A stretch of 64,000 nt of DNA from Triops longicaudatus (lineage: Eukaryota; Arthropoda; Branchiopoda; Notostraca; Triopsidae): positions 1-64,000 of the forward strand of contig JAGQDJ010000084.1 of NCBI GenBank assembly GCA_022885665.1. Direction: 5' to 3'. A program made the position numbers and the translations under genes. This document shows positions 27,492 to 39,349 of this stretch, piece after piece; the stretch's first letter is position 1; each line of letters opens with the position of its first letter. The notes beneath the pieces are model-generated. The model was given only the letters and a program-made list of their open reading frames with translations. It was not told where the DNA came from and ran no database searches.

Positions 27492-28211
27492 TATTAGGAC
27501 ATGATCATAAAGACTATTTTAAGGTTTTAGACATGCAGCCGTCCGCTCACACACAAAACGGTCGTAACGTCAATAGAGCAATTAACAGCTACATCAACAA
27601 AAGCACCCTTCCATCCCCCCTCTGCCTCCAACCGACACTGTACAGAAGTTAGCCTCAGATCGCATTCCATCCAAGGACAAAGCTTGGTATCACTATCGAC
27701 ATTCACTCGAAGATTTTAAATACATAATTGATTTGTAGCAATCGATATTTACAGCGGAAAGAAATCTTTCGATACGAAGAAAGCAATTGAACACCGCAAA
27801 TCGATTCCTAAACGTCACCCGTAACACGTAACACGAAAACAGGAATCCAAACTGAACTTTCTGCGGGTTTGCTTTTGTTATCGTGCGAATTTAATAGTGC
27901 ATTTTGATCAAACACCAGTGAAGAAGCGAAATGTCTTGGTACATAAGATGAAATCAAAAACCAACAGCGCTCGAAACGGCGATCTGTCGAATTGTTATTG
28001 TGGATGATAAGCTCCGTCGTAATTTGCGTTCGGTTAATCACTTTTTCTCTGTCGTTGAGTGTTCCCGTCGCTCTGTAATCCTTCTTTTGCATAAGAAAAT
28101 TAGCTACGAAACATAAGACGTATAATAACCAACTTTTTGCTAGGTAAACGACAGTGGAAAGCCACGAAAAAAAATACGTATCACGAAAAACTCAACTGAA
28201 ACTTGACAAAA
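27492..28211. promoter_or_regulatory. Divergent DENND5/TPST intergenic region, probable shared promoter
   Basis: The two start codons face away from each other across 720 bp. No TATA element or core motif could be assigned with confidence. A 94-codon minus-strand frame (27808-28092) has no recognisable domain and is most simply 5' UTR or chance. The regulatory role is inferred from geometry alone. Confidence 0.45.
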
Positions 28212-31148
28212 ATGGGTCTTCGGTATTCTACAAAGAAATTTTTGCTATGGGCTACAATTATAGGCACCTGTATGTACGGCTTAATGTCGTACAGTAATCG
28301 TCGTTGTCCGAATTTCGGTGTCGACAACCAGGTATTTTAATTTAGTTTTGATTTAATTTAGGCCTAAAACATTAAAATGTCCTGAATTTTAATAAATTTC
28401 CTTAAACTAATCCAATTTCAACTTCTGGGTTATTAACCACTTCCTCTCCGGGTGCTCTGCGTTCTTCCTCGGGCACATCTTTCGCTTTTGTCGCCATTCA
28501 CTTTTCCCTACTCCATTCACACCACCGAAAAAAAACTATGAAAAAATAAATAAATAACGAATCCGGCAACACACAATGTGCTCACAGCCTTTGTTACAGC
28601 ACGTGGTTCTCAGCCCAGGCCAAGAAGAAGAGAAGGCGTACCGGTATGACCGAAATTCGCCGTTTATTTTCATCGGAGGAATGCCGAGATCGGGCACCAC
28701 GTTAGCGAGAGTGCTCCTCGACGCACATCCAGATATTAGGTAAGTTTGGAATAGAGTAAATTGAATGAAAATATTGATGAAGTTAAAAATTTAAGTAGGT
28801 AAGTAATTATTAGGTGTAAAGCATTGCTGAGATTTTAAAGATTTGCGATTGTTTTGTGTACTAGTTTGTGTATTAAGTAACAATCAGTAGTGTTTTTCTG
28901 CTATGTTCCTGGATGCGTTTTTTGGTTATTAATTGTCTATAGTGAAAAAAAAAATAGGTTGGATAGTAACAAGTAATAGACTTGTAAAATAAAAAAAGTC
29001 TTAGCATTTTAAAGTGTTTTTATCTTGGTATATTTTTTTGCCGTATTTGTGTGATATTGTCATTTCTTATCTCGGTGTGAGCGTTGCGTATTGTCAACTG
29101 TGAATATTGACTTGCATAGGCTGTATCTGTGTTATATTTTAGCCGCTTTTATCTTTTATTTCTAATTAGTTTTTTCATTTAGATGTGGAGAAGAGACACG
29201 GGTAGTGCCCCGATTGTTGCAAATGCGGGCTCAATGGTACAAATCTCCCAAAGAATCGATGCGGTTAGAGGAAGCAGGAGTGTTCCCGGAAGTAAGCGAA
29301 TTTCAGCTATTAAAAAAAAACAAAATTCCACTTAAACAGTGCGAATGTAAATATCAGAAGCTCATGAGTACTTTTTTTAAGGTTTTAAACAATGCAGTAG
29401 GAGCTTTTATTGTGGAAGTAATGGCTCGCCATGGTGAACCAGCGCCACGGTTGTGTAACAAAGATCCTTTTACTATGAAATCTGCGGTTTATTTATCGCA
29501 ACTCTTCCCTAACGCCAAGTTCATCCTCATGTTGCGCGATGGACGCGCGACAGTTCATTCCATCATCAGTCGAAAAGTAAGAGAAAAAAAAGGAACAAAA
29601 ATTGTAAATGAATGTTATAGTCAAAGAAACTGGAGTAAAAACAAGATATTTTTATTGTTACACAGAGTCAAGTGTGAAACTGAGAAGTAGACGAAAATAT
29701 AAGCATGAAGAACTGGAATTAAAAAGCGAAAAAGGCCTAGGTTATCATTGGTTAGGTTAAGTTAGGTAAGGCTGGGTAGGGTTGTTAAATTGTTTAGCTT
29801 ACGTCAAGTTCGGTTAGGCTATGGTAAGTTAGAATAGAGGACACAACCTGGTTAGGTTACGTTCAATTGAGTTAGGTTACTTAAAGTTATGTTAGGTTAA
29901 ATTATGTGTAGTTAAATCATTGGTTAGTTTATTTTACGTTACAATATTGTAAGCCGCGTTAGGTTGACTCAGATGGCGCTAAATTAAAATAGGTTACGTT
30001 AATACAGTTTTAGGTTATGTTAGGTTATCTTACGTTTGGTTAGCTCATATTAAGTTAGGCTATGATAAGCTAGATTACACTCATCGAAAACGGTTTAGTT
30101 AGGTGAGGCTTGATTAGTTTTAGCTAGGTTTGTTTAGGTTTAGTTTGACTAAAAACTTAAAAAGTTTCAGAGAATGAGACAATCCAAAATATGGTGAAAA
30201 AATTAGCTAAATTAAGTAATGAATAAAGTAGGTTGAATGAAAGGAAAGAATAGACAAAACAATGTTCCAGTATTTAAGATAATTAAGGAAGTATTTATAA
30301 TTAAACATGTATTTAAAACTTTCAAGGCCAGCGTTGATTGTTCATTTGTGTTTTAGGTAACGATCACCGGGTTCGACCTAACCAATTACCGGTCGTGCAT
30401 GCAGCGGTGGAACCAAGCCATCGAAACCATGTACAAAGAGTGCAATAGCGTGGGATCCTCGCGCTGTATGATGGTGTACTACGAGCAACTGGTGCTGCAC
30501 CCGAAAGAATGGCTTCAGAAGATCATGACCTTCTTAGACGTGCCTTGGGATGACGTCGTTCTCCATCACGAACAACTCATCAACAAACCAGGCGGAATCT
30601 CACTCTCCAAGTAAAATAACCATAGAATTTCTGCTTTTGTGCTACAGTTTAGTTGAGTTTACTTTTTGTTTGTTTCCCTGTATTTCTTTCCGGGTTAGTA
30701 GACAGAAGAATAGACCAAAATTTGTTCGTGGTTTTCTTTCTTAAAAATTATTTTTTGACCTATTATTTTCTTGTTATAATATTTTCTATCTGACCGTTTT
30801 TAGCGATGTATTTTTCCTTTTTTTTTATTTGGCAGGGTGGAGAGATCATCGGACCAAGTGGTAAAACCCATCAACATAGAAGCTTTGTCCAAATGGGTCG
30901 GGGTAATCCCAGCTGATGTGGTACGAGATATGGCCGAATTAGCACCCATGTTGGCCAAATTAGGCTACGACCCTAAAGCGAATCCGCCCAATTACGGCGA
31001 CCCCGATGCCTTCGTTTCGCAAAACACATTTGAAGTGCTCCAGAACCAAGAAAAGTGGGAGAACAAGACATTACATCTCTTAAAACCGAAAAAAGATCTG
31101 CTATCGCAAGCCGAAGGAGAAGATGTCTTAAGTGACAAAGATTCCTAA
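28212..31148 (+). CDS. Tpst: Tyrosylprotein sulfotransferase (6 exons, 376 aa)
   Basis: A Golgi type II membrane enzyme that transfers sulfate from PAPS to tyrosines of secreted and membrane proteins. Exons: 28212-28331, 28600-28739, 29183-29291, 29382-29576, 30357-30610, 30836-31148; phases match and 1131 nt are in frame. Length equals the family norm (human TPST1/2 370/377). Residues 10-27 form the signal anchor. The 5'-PAPS loop is PRSGTT (69-74, Arg70), and the catalytic base is Glu91 within CGEETR. HGEPAPRLCNKDPF and LFPNAKFILMLRDGRA follow, with GYDP and NPPNYG near the C-terminus. Intron 3 (29292-29381) is 90 nt, in frame and without a stop. The start is the first ATG, placed exactly before the membrane anchor. 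Confidence 0.95.
28402..28497 (-). CDS. Candidate 31-aa small ORF antisense in TPST intron 1
   Basis: An ATG-to-stop frame on the strand opposite TPST, inside its 268-bp first intron. The product begins MATKAKDVPEEERRAPGEEV and is strongly charged and acidic. Its base composition is noticeably more GC-rich than the surrounding intron. No family is recognised and there is no transcript evidence; it may be chance. It would be missed by a length cut-off. Confidence 0.15.
   Translation of the reverse strand: MATKAKDVPEEERRAPGEEVVNNPEVEIGLV
29740..30140. repeat. Degenerate TTAGG/TTAGGTTA array in TPST intron 4
   Basis: Dense imperfect copies of 'ggttaggttaagttagg'-type words over about 400 bp, on the coding strand of TPST. 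They resemble the arthropod telomeric pentamer TTAGG but are too degenerate and interstitial to be a telomere. Confidence 0.6.
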
Positions 31149-32330
31149 ACCAAAATTCTTTTTGTTTCCGGAATGATATTGAGACTTAAAATTAAAGCTC
31201 TCCATGACGAAAGTACTAAAACCAAAGCACAAGAAAAATTAATATCACAGGAAGAGAGGATTTTTTATTTACTTTTTTTCTGGAAAGAGAAAGAAAAGTC
31301 AATTATTAGGTCAGTTTTGTGATAAGAATAATCGGTAATTTATATTCACTGAAACGTAAGGTTAGATGGCATTTGGAAAATCAAATTTCGGTACAGAAAT
31401 GTTTGAAAAGACTTCCAGTTATTTTTCTGAAGAAGCTCAGTCATAAAGCAGTGAAAAAGGAAGATGGAATCTTTCTTGATTCAGTTTTTGCAGTGAGGGT
31501 TATTTTTACCGACCATGCAATGAATGCAAAATATCCTATATAAATGACTTTTTTTTAGAAGAAACAGAACAGAATTCTCTTAGCTTTTTATACAGTGTGA
31601 CTCGTAGGTGAATGAAATTTACAGAGAAATAATTTCTCCAAATGATGTTATTTCTGTTCGTTGTGCCATTCTTTTTTTTTAAGACTTTCTGGGTTATTCC
31701 AAGCACTCGCTCATGTGACTAGGTCATTTCACTGTTTTCCAAGTGTTGTGTTGAAATCGTGCAAAGAGAACATTTACCACGTGTTCAGAAATATAATATC
31801 GCTTGAGGCAGAACTGAATATAGTTTTTATTTACTCGAACTTTTATGGTACGTTTCCACTGACGCTTTGCGGAAATTAACTTTTTTGTTTAATTTCTTGT
31901 TGCCAGGAAATATATCAATAAAAAAATTTGTTTTGTTATCCTAAGGAAGTGTATCCTCGCTGAATTTGATGACACCTACCTTGTTGCATTGCGTAGTTGA
32001 GAAGCAGTAAATGGACACCGATCTCCTATAATTTGTTCAAAGTTACCCCGCGTGTACAGGCTGTTGGTCTGTTTTAAGTCGCAACTGTGCATCTGACGGG
32101 CACATTATTGACTACACGTGTACATAACCCCAATTGACGGTAGGTGTAATGTAGATTCTGCCCACTGAAAGCGCCAGTGAAAATAACAAAAAATAAACAT
32201 GAGCCGAGTTTTACCCTTACTACCAAGGTATTTCTTGCTTTTAGCTCCAACACAATTAATATTCAGTAAAAGTAAAAATTAGTGTAAACAGTAAATTTAG
32301 ATACAGTTTCACCTAAGCTTGAAAGTTACA
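31149..32330. repeat. TPST 3' flank with interspersed repeat (copy 3)
   Basis: Contains the probable TPST 3' UTR; an 'attaaa' motif near 31188 could serve as a weak poly(A) signal. Positions about 31953-32150 carry a third copy of the repeat seen in two DENND5 introns. No further gene is recognised. Confidence 0.4.
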
Positions 32331-33200
32331 GATGTCACGTTCGTCAGCTTTTGAAAACAAAGCAGTTGAAAATTTGAAATTTTGTATCAGACCATGTGCT
32401 TCTCGACAGACACATCCATACGTATGTCTTTTCGAAAGACACATTGTGTCTTTCTCTTCCCAGCAATTTTCACACCTGTCTGAGTCTTTGACATTAAATC
32501 TCTTGAGCCATATTCCCACTTTTGCGTGATTACGTCTTAATCTGAGGAGTGCTACCGCTACCCTCCTTATAAGGGTGTTCCAGCCAATGTTGGGGTTTAA
32601 GAGTTTTTGCTATCTTCACATTTTTTGAGTGTGTCCGTCTTTCAAGAATCTAAGATTTTTTTTTCGCTCTTCTGTAGACAGTCATGAGTTCCTCATTTGG
32701 GATATTTTTACTAAGATAGCAACTGGACCCAATTCGGCAACAAAGTCTGCTTTCTCATTTCCCTCGCTCCCTTCACGTCCTGGAATCCACTGGATCACCA
32801 AAATTTCCTTCCACTTTTTTCCCTTTCTTTTTAACAGCCTTCGAATCTCTTGAATCATTCTGTAATGTTTCTTGGCATCGTAGTTTTTTTTATAGCTAAA
32901 ATTGCTGCCCGTGAGTCTATTATATTTGCGTATTTTGCCATTCCTGCCTTCTCGGTAAGTTTAAGTGCTTCCAGAATCGCGTAAAGGGTCAGCGGCCTTC
33001 ACCGACGAGTACTTCGTTAGAGCAAACGCCACCATCCTGTCTCCACTTGCTGCAAATGCCCCCGCTCCTACCTTTTCTTCGTCATCTTTCGAGCCATCGG
33101 TGCAATGACACTTTCTATCAATGAATCGGCTTGGGCGGCAATATTGATGCCGATCCTGGCATACTTGGGACTTTTCTTCGTAAGAGACATCTATTGCGGC
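32330..33200 (-). mobile_element. Degenerate non-LTR retrotransposon (LINE) fragment, RNase H and 3' end
   Basis: Reading the minus strand downward, near 33105 a frame gives TDGSKDDEEKVGAGAFA, the first catalytic aspartate region of RNase H. Further on come a YANIIDSRAA-like stretch, IQWIPGREGSEGNEKADFVA near 32790-32735, and a Cys-rich tail with RFNVKDSDRCENC near 32470. This order is typical of the C-terminus of RNase H-bearing LINEs (I/Jockey/R1-type clades). Frameshifts and stops interrupt it. The upstream RT is missing, as expected of a broken copy or of later insertion by the adjacent gypsy element. The clade is not assigned. Confidence 0.65.
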
Positions 33201-33269
33201 GGAAAATGCGACCTGTCCGTGTTTTCATTATGTAATCGCAATTACGTCCGACTTCTACTATGACACCTG

Positions 33270-36200
33270 GTGTGTCCCACCTTTGGTGACGGGATGCTTA
33301 ATCAGGACGTGGTTTCCAAAGTCCAAGTCCCGCAACGTGTGTACCCGTTTGTCATAATGGGCTTTTCGGATTTCGTTGGTGTGTCGTGCTTCCTCTCAAG
33401 TTCTATGGCTGCCTTCTGCCATTTCGCTTCGAACGAGCGGCGATGTGCTGGAAGGAGATCAAGCAGGGGTCTTCCGAAAATTAGCTGGGCTGGGGAAGCT
33501 GCACCTTGTTTTGGAGCGTTCCGGAAAAGTAGCAATGCCTTTCCAAATTTGTTTTCTTTGTAGGCTCCTCTCTCCTATGCTCCTTCGATTAGCTTCTTCA
33601 TGCTCTTGACGGCGGTTTCGCTAAACCATTTGATTGTGGGTAGTGTGGCGAAGATGTGCTTTGCACAGTACCCCAATCCTTCAGGAAGTTCCTGAATTCT
33701 GCGCTAGTAAACTGGAGCCCGTTGTCTGAGAAGAACTTTACAGGCGTTCCGGGGTCGTTAACGAAGTAGTGGCAAGTCGCGTCTACGACTTTCTGTGCAG
33801 AAGTATTTTGGTTTGGAAACGCAGCTATATGTGGACATCCACTGAATTGGTCCACCATGACTAGAATATCTCATCCCCTGATCGTTGCTAGGCCCACGTG
33901 CAATATTTTGAACGACCATGCTGCTGGATCATGATAACGCATTGGCTCTGGAGGAAGTTATGGTAATTTTTGTGTGCATGTAACGCAGGATCGTGCGGCA
34001 TTTGCTGTGTCCACGTCCATATTTGGCAAGTATAGGGTTTGTCGTCCGCGTTGCTTTAGCTTCGTAACTCCTCGGTGCATTTGAATCAAGTCTTTCAACA
34101 ATTCCTTTCGGTAAGCTGCAGTTACCACTATTCTTGATCTTGTGACCAACATGCCATCTTCTTCGTCAATTGTTTAAGATCTCCTCATGCTCCAAAACGG
34201 TCGCAGTTCTGCAGGTAGGTAACATTTCTCGTTAGGGAAACTGTTCAGAATGGATGTGCAAAGCTCCTGAAGTACGGAATCTGCATCGGCTGCCTTTTTG
34301 ATCTTCTTCAAGATTAGATCTAGATTTCCAACGGTGTCGAGGATTGCAAATCCATGCTTCAAATGCTGGTGGTCCTTCGCCTAGCTGGTCCTTCGACGTA
34401 TAACAGCTGATCCTTTGCCTCTTCACGAGTAGTGGTCCGCTCGAAGAACGCGGTCCTTCAAGAGTGATTACAGCGGAATGAGGGCTTTGGCCAGTTTCTT
34501 CGAGAAATTCCCACTTGTCGGCAAAACCAATTGAAACCTCGAACATCTGTTACACTTCTTAGATGTTGGAAACTGCTTAATTGTCATCGTTTACTCGGGA
34601 TCGGGCTTAAATCCACTGCTACTAAGAGTAAAGCCACAAAACATCGCTTCCAAATCAGCGAACTGAATTTTCTTTCCATTTACTGTTTTCGTGCTGCTTT
34701 TCGGAACAACTGCCGAATCGATTGCAGGTGGCTATTGTAATAGGCTGAAAAAAAACGATGTCTTCCACCACACATCGGCTTTGAGGGAAGCCTTCAAAAA
34801 CTTTTGAAATGCGACGTCCATATTCGTCCCCCCGTGTGTAATACCGAATGGTAGTTGCAAGTAGTGATACCGACTAAACGGGTTGGAGAACGTTGTCAAT
34901 TCGGACGGCTCTTCGTCCAATTTTACTTGGTGCTACCCTTTTAAGGCATCTCCCGCAGTAAGAAAAATTTTCTTCCCCTGTGGAATTGTTCGTGCTGCCT
35001 GAAATAGTATGGTGAACTCAAACTTCGGGCGAACAATGCATTTGTTTAGTTCCCGGAAGTCAACGAATAGTCGTATCCCTTCCTCCTTCGTCTCCAAGAC
35101 GATTGGATGCACCCATACCGTAGTTTCCGAATCCTTCCGGATTATGCCTTGTTTCTCAGAGACTCCAACTCTTCCTTAAATTTTGGCACCAAATTTACGA
35201 AACAAGTCGCGACCCCTTCAATGTTACGGGTAACGCGCCTTTTAACTAGAATTGTCATGGTTGGCCGGATATTGTCCTGCAAACGCCATCGAAGACTTCG
35301 GGAAACTCATCCATGAGCTTTTGAAGGTACCTCTGCTTGCTGGACTTGACCGCACCGGTGCCAGCTTTGCTCTCTGCCATCATTTTCGGGAAGATTTCTA
35401 TGGCATCTAAATTACGTGCTGGCGTCTCGGCTGGTTCCTCTAAGGAGGTTTTCGTAGAGACTTCCCTAATTCGGACGTGTGGGTAGTCATCAAGTAACAT
35501 CTGTAGAACTTTCTTGGTGCCTTCGGATAGCACAAAATGCCTTAAGTTTTTCAGAACGTGAAAAAACGTTTTTACAGGGTGAGACTTCCCGTCTCCCGCG
35601 ATCCCATCGGACGTCGCCTGGGATGTGCCTGCAGTGGTAATTTTTTCGCCTCTGGCTCTAAATGCTAGTAGTGCTGCAGCGATAATACCACGCTTTTTAG
35701 CAGGTCTTTATACATACGCTTGCGTCGATGTCCGCTTCCGTGTGCGGCAAAAGCAGGATTTCTGTGATTTTCTTCGGGTTGGTACGATCTTAATCTTGAC
35801 TATTTTGTTTGTTGCCGCTGAACTGGGATTCTGCTTCGCCGAACCGATGTATACCGCTTGTATAGCTGTTCTGCCATTGCTTCCACATACGCCCATGAAA
35901 TTTGCCATTTTCCCGCATTTTCTTTACTCTTTGCCGTTTGCTGGACAGCCTGTGCTTGCGTGTTTCTATTCGGTGCCACACTAAGAGAATCTTGCCTTTG
36001 TAGGAGGGCTGTGTTCGTGCGTTTTGCGTGTTTCTTTGGCCTAGGAGGTGCTGAAAACTGCTTTGATGGCTTGCCCGTCTTGGAAACGCCACAAATTGCA
36101 GCTCCGCTTTCACCTTTAATTTTCGGGTTTTTGAGTGCTGCGACTTCGTATGACTTCAGCATGGCCACAGATTCGTTGAGGGTGAGGTTTGTCTCTTTCT

Positions 36201-36700
36201 CAAGTAGCTTTTGTCTTGTCGTCTGCCGCGCTGTATACTACTTGGCCTAATACCCTTGTCGATTTGGATGAGCCGCAGCAGTCCTTTGATAATATGCATT
36301 GTCTTGACAAATCACGAAGTTCACATAGCAAGTCGTCTACTCGCTCTCTCGCCATTTGTTTGCGTAATGCAAATCTTTGACGCCAAAAGTGGTGATTTCT
36401 CACTGCGTTGCACCGCTCTTCCAATTTGGCGATGATAGCGGTATGACTCTTGAGTTGTTCGGAGCTAAGAACTGCTGTTAAAACCATTTGCAATGTGGAC
36501 TTGGACAAACGTGACAAGAGAGTGTCACCTATACAACTTACTTTCGATGACAGGGAACTATAGTCTTTAAATAAAGCAATTTGCTCACTTCGGATAAATG
36601 CAATACACCAAAATATAAGGGCCAGAAGATTTAACATGCATTCACTGTGCATGTTCCGCCACAACAATCGAATCCCGCTAGCCTCGAACCAAGGCTCTAC
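33270..36700 (-). mobile_element. Broken Ty3/gypsy-type retroelement (gag, RT, integrase)
   Basis: Order in the minus direction: gag-like frames 36667-36200 (RVDDLLCELRDLSRQC) and 36168-35708. RT follows at about 35250-34600, with a VDFRELNKC-like stretch, then FSRYHYLQLPFGI and a GF..SS.GFKPDPE-like thumb segment. The integrase HHCC segment is 34152-33958 (MHRGVTKLKQRGR, RSCVTC) and the integrase core 33858-33598 (first Asp in MVDQFSG, second in SDNGLQF). The expected third acidic residue falls exactly at a frame break near 33620. The YxDD region of RT is not found near 34735, where an internal loss seems likely. No paired LTRs were seen. It is a dead copy. Confidence 0.75.
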
Positions 36701-37036
36701 GTGGGTGACCGTTGTCTCCCATGGCCGTTACATCACAGTGCACCGCGGGAAGTTTAAACATAGCGGATGCTGTGTCCCGCGCGGTTTCCGTCTGCGACAG
36801 AGTGTTTGTCTTGTATGCTTGAATCTCTTCCAGGCTAGGCTGGTGTACCTTTTAGTGTAATTTTTTTCTAAGGTTTTGTTTATTAATCTATAAGTGTGGA
36901 AACGAAATGTTAATGATGATGACTCCTGACCCTCAGCTCTTTCCACCTCTCTCTGACCTTTGCTTTACCTAACTGACCTCTCACCGAGTATAACTGCCCT
37001 CGAGGTTACATTTCAATCAGGAAATGTATATGATAT

Positions 37037-37143
37037 TGTCACGTCAGTTTTCGACACGTGTATTGCTTTCACATACAACTCCAAGAACAGGTACTCAGTA
37101 CTCCACTTCTCTAGCTCAAAAGCCCCACTGACTCAACGTTACA
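37037..37143. repeat. LTR fragment related to the element at 39058
   Basis: About 100 bp are nearly identical to 39058-39160, sharing 'cacgtgtattgctttcac' and 'ctctagctcaaaagcccc'. It begins TGTCACG directly after 'atat', like the other two LTR-like blocks. Its right end is unclear: a GTTACA occurs at 37138-37143 but is not followed by 'atat', so it is probably internally deleted. Confidence 0.55.
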
Positions 37144-37299
37144 TCGAGTCAAATTTGTCGTTCATAAATTCTAGTAGCTTGATCGAGGTTGTTGGACTTG
37201 GCTTTCGCCCGCCTCGTCCACAACAGGCGGGTCTCTTCAGGTATCTTTGAAAGCAAAACAGGACAAAGTAGTGTGCTGTAGTGCCCTGATGTTACTCCC

Positions 37300-38055
37300 A
37301 TCGAGTTTAAACTACGCACATGGACACTGCAGGATTCAACCAAGTTCCGAAAGGCGGCAAGGCTGGGTTTCTTGACTTAGGTAACGCAAATAGGCCTTGT
37401 ATGCAGGCTGAAATTAAGATATCGGGTTTGCCGAAACGGTCCTTAAGGAGCTTAATTGTGTCGTCATAGGTCTCGTCGGTGACTGGTAGTCCTTCGATAA
37501 CTTTCGCCGCGTTTCCTTGAAGTAGAGATTCTAGGTAGTTGAAACGGTCAATCTTGGAGAGTGTAGAATTCTGGTGGATCGTGGACTCGAACCGCTGCCA
37601 GAAAGTTCGCCATTGGAATATATCTCCGTCAAAGGATTTTAGATTCATCTTCGGAAGTTTCGCGTGGGAGACAGTTTCCCTGGGCTGTTCAACAGTCGAT
37701 GCATGTTTTAGAAGGTTTTCAGCGGCTTCTTCATGTCAAATAAGATGATCTCGCATGGCATCAACAGTTTGCGATTCGTTGGAGACTTCATCGACTGTAT
37801 TCAACAGTTGCACAATCTCGTCGGTGATATCGCTAATCTTGTTGAGTTTCGTTGTTAGTTGTTAGAGCTTTCTGTTGTCTGCTTCCTGGTTTCGGCGTGT
37901 CGATGAGCGTCTGAAGGGATTCACATTTTATGTTGAAAGTTGAAATCAAGGATGCTCAGGTAGCGCGTAGTTTCTCAATCGGCGTAAGTCCCATGATGGT
38001 AAATAAATCAGTTTGTCTTACCAGATCCGGCTCGGAGAACCAAAATGTGGGAAAA
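37300..38055 (-). mobile_element. BEL/Pao retrotransposon gag remnant with primer-binding region
   Basis: The minus strand encodes a DUF1759-type gag segment typical of BEL/Pao elements: FDGDIFQWRTFWQRFESTIH, then FNYLESLLQGNAAKVIEGL, then LLKDRFGKP. An upstream helical stretch (37900-37780) precedes it. Before the gag, near 38050-38020, 'ttttggttctccgagccgga' has the look of the BEL/Pao leader/primer-binding site that follows a 5' LTR. The pol region is absent. Stops and frame breaks show it is inactive. Confidence 0.7.
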
Positions 38056-39057
38056 TGTGATGAAAAATAAGGCACGAGTTTTTCGAATAACTGGATACAC
38101 GAACTTTATTAGCCCAACTTAAAACATACGCCGATTGGTGCACAGAATACAGAAAAGAAAGGATAACTACGGTACTGCTCACTATAAACTGTTCCTTCAC
38201 GCTTTAGTTTACGCCTTCGACTGGTGCATGACTCTGAACTCCATTCTTTCAAGGTCAGGAAGGTTCACCTAGGGAGTGACGTGGCAAAAACAGGTAGAAA
38301 ACGTCAAGGTGAAATAGAGAACGACGTGGCAAAAAACGGGTGGAGAAGTACAAGACGAAGGTTCAAACATTCGATTCCGGGAAGGCTATAGTAACCGGAC
38401 AGGCTTGCGCACCATCCTACCCTTACGAGTTACGTAAGATTTCTCAACATATGGATTGTGCACCGTCCGAAATTAAGAAACAAAATAATGGAAAAAAGTG
38501 ACAATGTTCCCCTTCAGATTGTCGGAAAAGTGCTTCGCTGAACGCGAACCAATAAATCTTCTGTACACCTGCATTGGACCAGATCAAGGACATTTCTGTC
38601 CTGCAATGCAATTTGGTTGTCTCGTGCAATGTAACTGGAAAAAAACAACGATTCCATTGCTACAGATTTCTGATCTCGTTCTGCGAGTTAGGCATGCTGG
38701 AATATCATATATCTTTAGTGTATGAAAGGTCCTTGTCGAGCGATGAACCTTCCTAAAGAAAAGGACAATAAAAGCGAATTGAGAATGCGCAGCTTTAAAC
38801 AAGCATGAACGCGCACCCTTCATGGCGGTGTTACACCAATGATGCTGTTCGCCATATTACTGTATGTTGTTCGCCATATTAGCTCATAGCTGCTAACCCA
38901 CGTGTTGAATTCAGATTGCCAACCTTTCAACACTGTTTCTCCTGACGTTGCTCAAAGTTTTCGTAATACTCGTTCTATTGTGCCTTTAGGTTAGGAGGTG
39001 CTACTTTGGTTACTTCAGTTATGCAAAACTGACCCACAATATTTTCCCCCTATATAT

Positions 39058-39349
39058 TGTCACGTCAATTTTCCACACGTGTATTGCTTTCACTTACAAG
39101 TCCAAGAACAGGTACTCATTACTCCACTTCTCTAGCTCAAAAGCCCCACTGACCTAACTCAAAACCCCAACTGACTCTCTGTGTAGTTTTTTTCCCCTTC
39201 TATAACCTTCGGCCTCGCTACCCCCGACCAGGTGCAACGTGGCACCGTTCGAGTCAGCGACGCCGAGGTACACAACTTTACCACACGAATTGGGAAAGGG
39301 GCCCCCTTTTTGTACTATTTTTTAGATCGAGTGATCTTATAGCGTTACA
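39058..39349. mobile_element. Solo LTR-like element with ATAT target duplication
   Basis: 292 bp beginning TGTCACG and ending GCGTTACA, with TG...CA termini. It is flanked by a 4-bp direct repeat 'atat' at 39054-39057 and 39350-39353. The first 100 bp recur at 37037. It lies immediately beyond the C-terminal end of the Polinton-like integrase frame (39352). No internal coding region is present, which is consistent with a recombined solo LTR. Confidence 0.65.

Noticed and set aside
27808..28092. 94-codon minus-strand frame between DENND5 and TPST
   Set aside because: No domain, odd composition, and located where the DENND5 5' UTR or promoter is expected.
36660..36760. tRNA-like 'ggttcgaggc' on the minus strand
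   Set aside because: No cloverleaf, A-box or acceptor stem was found, and it overlaps the leader before the gypsy gag.
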